Of a DNA stretch of 40,147 nucleotides, positions 39,273-40,147 are shown one piece after another (the stretch's first letter is position 1; the number at the start of each line of letters is the position of its first letter). A program made the translations under genes and the position numbers. Under the pieces are notes generated by a model that was not told the DNA's origin, searched no databases, and worked only from the letters and a program-made list of their open reading frames with translations. Source of the DNA: a virus; IMG/VR virus record IMGVR_UViG_3300021361_000009, positions 1 through 40,147 of that record. One strand, written 5' to 3'.

Positions 39273-39626
39273 ATGCCCATCATCCAACATCTGATCGGGG
39301 TGGCGCAAGGCAAGCATCCGCTGAGTTCGAAACGTTCTAATGCTTGGCCAGCGGCGCGCAAAAGCCATCTTGCACAACATCCGACCTGCGCCGTATGTGG
39401 TGGCAAAGCCAATCTTGAAGTCCATCACATCAAACCCTTCCACTTGCATCCAGACCTTGAATTAGACCCGAGCAATTTCGTGACGCTGTGCGAGGCCAAG
39501 AAGGGCGGCGTCAATTGCCACTTGTTCGTCGGCCATCTTGGAAATTTCCGCAGTTTCAATGTGAACGTCATCGCCGATTCTGCCGCATGGCTGGCGAAGC
39601 TGTTTAACCGTCCTAAATCGGAGTAA
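39273..39626 (+). CDS. HNH nuclease (McrA-like fold)
   Basis: GAGG precedes ATG 39273. The 117-residue protein has C39-x2-C42 (PTCAVCGG), H51-H52 (NLEVHHIKPF), N68 and C73 and a closing GGVNCHLFVGH, the HNH/zinc layout of phage nucleases. Such genes near the packaging end often assist terminase; here it lies after the lysis cassette. Unlike the earlier HNH at 5390 it has no DNA-binding appendix. Confidence 0.8.
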   Translation: MPIIQHLIGVAQGKHPLSSKRSNAWPAARKSHLAQHPTCAVCGGKANLEVHHIKPFHLHPDLELDPSNFVTLCEAKKGGVNCHLFVGHLGNFRSFNVNVIADSAAWLAKLFNRPKSE

Positions 39627-39628
39627 GC

Positions 39629-40147
39629 ATGAACCAATCGTCAAGCAAGCAAACGATGGTAGCGACTTCCGCCGTAACCGGCGCAGTCGTTGTCGTCGAA
39701 TTCATTATCAACGAGAAGTTGAAATGGGGTCTTTCCTCGGTCGGCATCGTCGCGATCACTGGCTGGCTGACTACCGTGGCGCATTTCCTGACCAACGTCA
39801 TCAGCGAGCTTTGGGCGAAATATGCCAAGGATCACGGCTTGGAGGTTCCTGCGTCGAGCGTCGAGCCTGCAAATCCGGTGCCGGCAGCGCAGGCCGGCTT
39901 CGCCCGCATCGGCATGCTGCTGGCGCTTGCGGCCATCGCCGGGGCGTGCCTGACGCTCACCGGCTGCGGCGCTCTCAATACCTACGTTGCGGCCAAGGAC
40001 GCGAATCTCAAACAGGACTACGCGGGCGCGAAAAAGAACGTGCAAGACGTCGACGACCAGGAACTGACCGTCTGGAAGGACACGGCGTGCGCCATCAAGG
40101 TTGGTGCCCTACAGCGCAATCCTGGCGATGTCTCTGCCGTCATGGCA
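39629..40147 (+). CDS. TM/lipoprotein fusion, partial
   Basis: ATG 39629 starts an ORF that stays open for 173 codons to the window edge. Residues 11-25 and 33-58 are hydrophobic, then a linker (SSVEPANPVPAAQAG) and a second signal-like segment with a lipobox ending at C113 (LLALAAIAGACLTLTGCGAL), then a polar helical tail (KDANLKQDYAGAKKNVQD). Two-part proteins with an inner-membrane segment and an acylated Cys after the endolysin recall spanin functions (i-spanin with an o-spanin part). A start at M96 would give a separate short lipoprotein. The end is missing. Confidence 0.55.
   Translation, partial: MNQSSSKQTMVATSAVTGAVVVVEFIINEKLKWGLSSVGIVAITGWLTTVAHFLTNVISELWAKYAKDHGLEVPASSVEPANPVPAAQAGFARIGMLLALAAIAGACLTLTGCGALNTYVAAKDANLKQDYAGAKKNVQDVDDQELTVWKDTACAIKVGALQRNPGDVSAVMA

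Overview
The window reads as most of a temperate, short-tailed (podovirus-like) prophage of a betaproteobacterium, probably Burkholderiales and perhaps Oxalobacteraceae. The reasons are the lambda-like gene order, the dense head-to-tail gene packing with ATGA and GTGA overlaps, the portal/coat/adaptor/nozzle proteins, and accessory genes of kinds common in Burkholderiales phages. The genus is inferred only from general resemblance. No integrase, tRNA or att site is in the window, so at least the left end, and probably the right end, of the element lies outside.

Layout. Bases 1-2607 hold mostly leftward genes: a partial gene for a protein with a QVxS tetrapeptide repeat, a 65-aa gene behind a pL-like promoter, a lipoprotein cargo gene with its own terminator, and an XRE repressor without a self-cleaving peptidase domain. 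A 57-aa rightward ORF behind a LexA-like box runs into the 3' end of the repressor gene. The divergent region 2608-2652 is the immunity switch: a Cro-like gene starts there with almost no leader, and a 17-bp operator-like sequence is repeated at the leftward promoter near 866. Bases 3009-10958 are the early rightward operon: a CII-family regulator, small winged-helix proteins, NinB, an HNH endonuclease, a LexA-like DNA-binding domain, NinG, an O-like initiator gene carrying phased ACGCGT iterons, a DnaB-like helicase, several small proteins and a zinc-motif Q-like antiterminator.

Bases 10959-11260 hold a late-promoter-like site, a structured leader and a terminator. A toxin/antitoxin pair on the minus strand (11265-11835) interrupts the rightward order. 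The late operon (11938-40147) runs in the order small proteins, small and large terminase, portal, minor virion proteins including a sulfotransferase and a beta-helix protein with 20-residue repeats, scaffold, N4-gp56-type coat, adaptor, nozzle, tail fibre and chaperone, five presumed ejection proteins with an embedded GNAT acetyltransferase, holin, endolysin, a second HNH nuclease, and a TM/lipoprotein fusion that runs off the end.

How it works together. The repressor and Cro-like protein would set lysis versus lysogeny, the O/DnaB pair would replicate from an origin inside the initiator gene, and the Q-like protein would let polymerase pass the many intrinsic terminators scattered through the late operon. 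The most notable points are the LexA-like box with a tiny ORF opposed to the repressor gene, the 11-bp-phased origin iterons, the structured late leader, the virion-cluster sulfotransferase, the shared GIINS(K/A)R tag on neighbouring ejection proteins, and the internal lipobox in the last gene.
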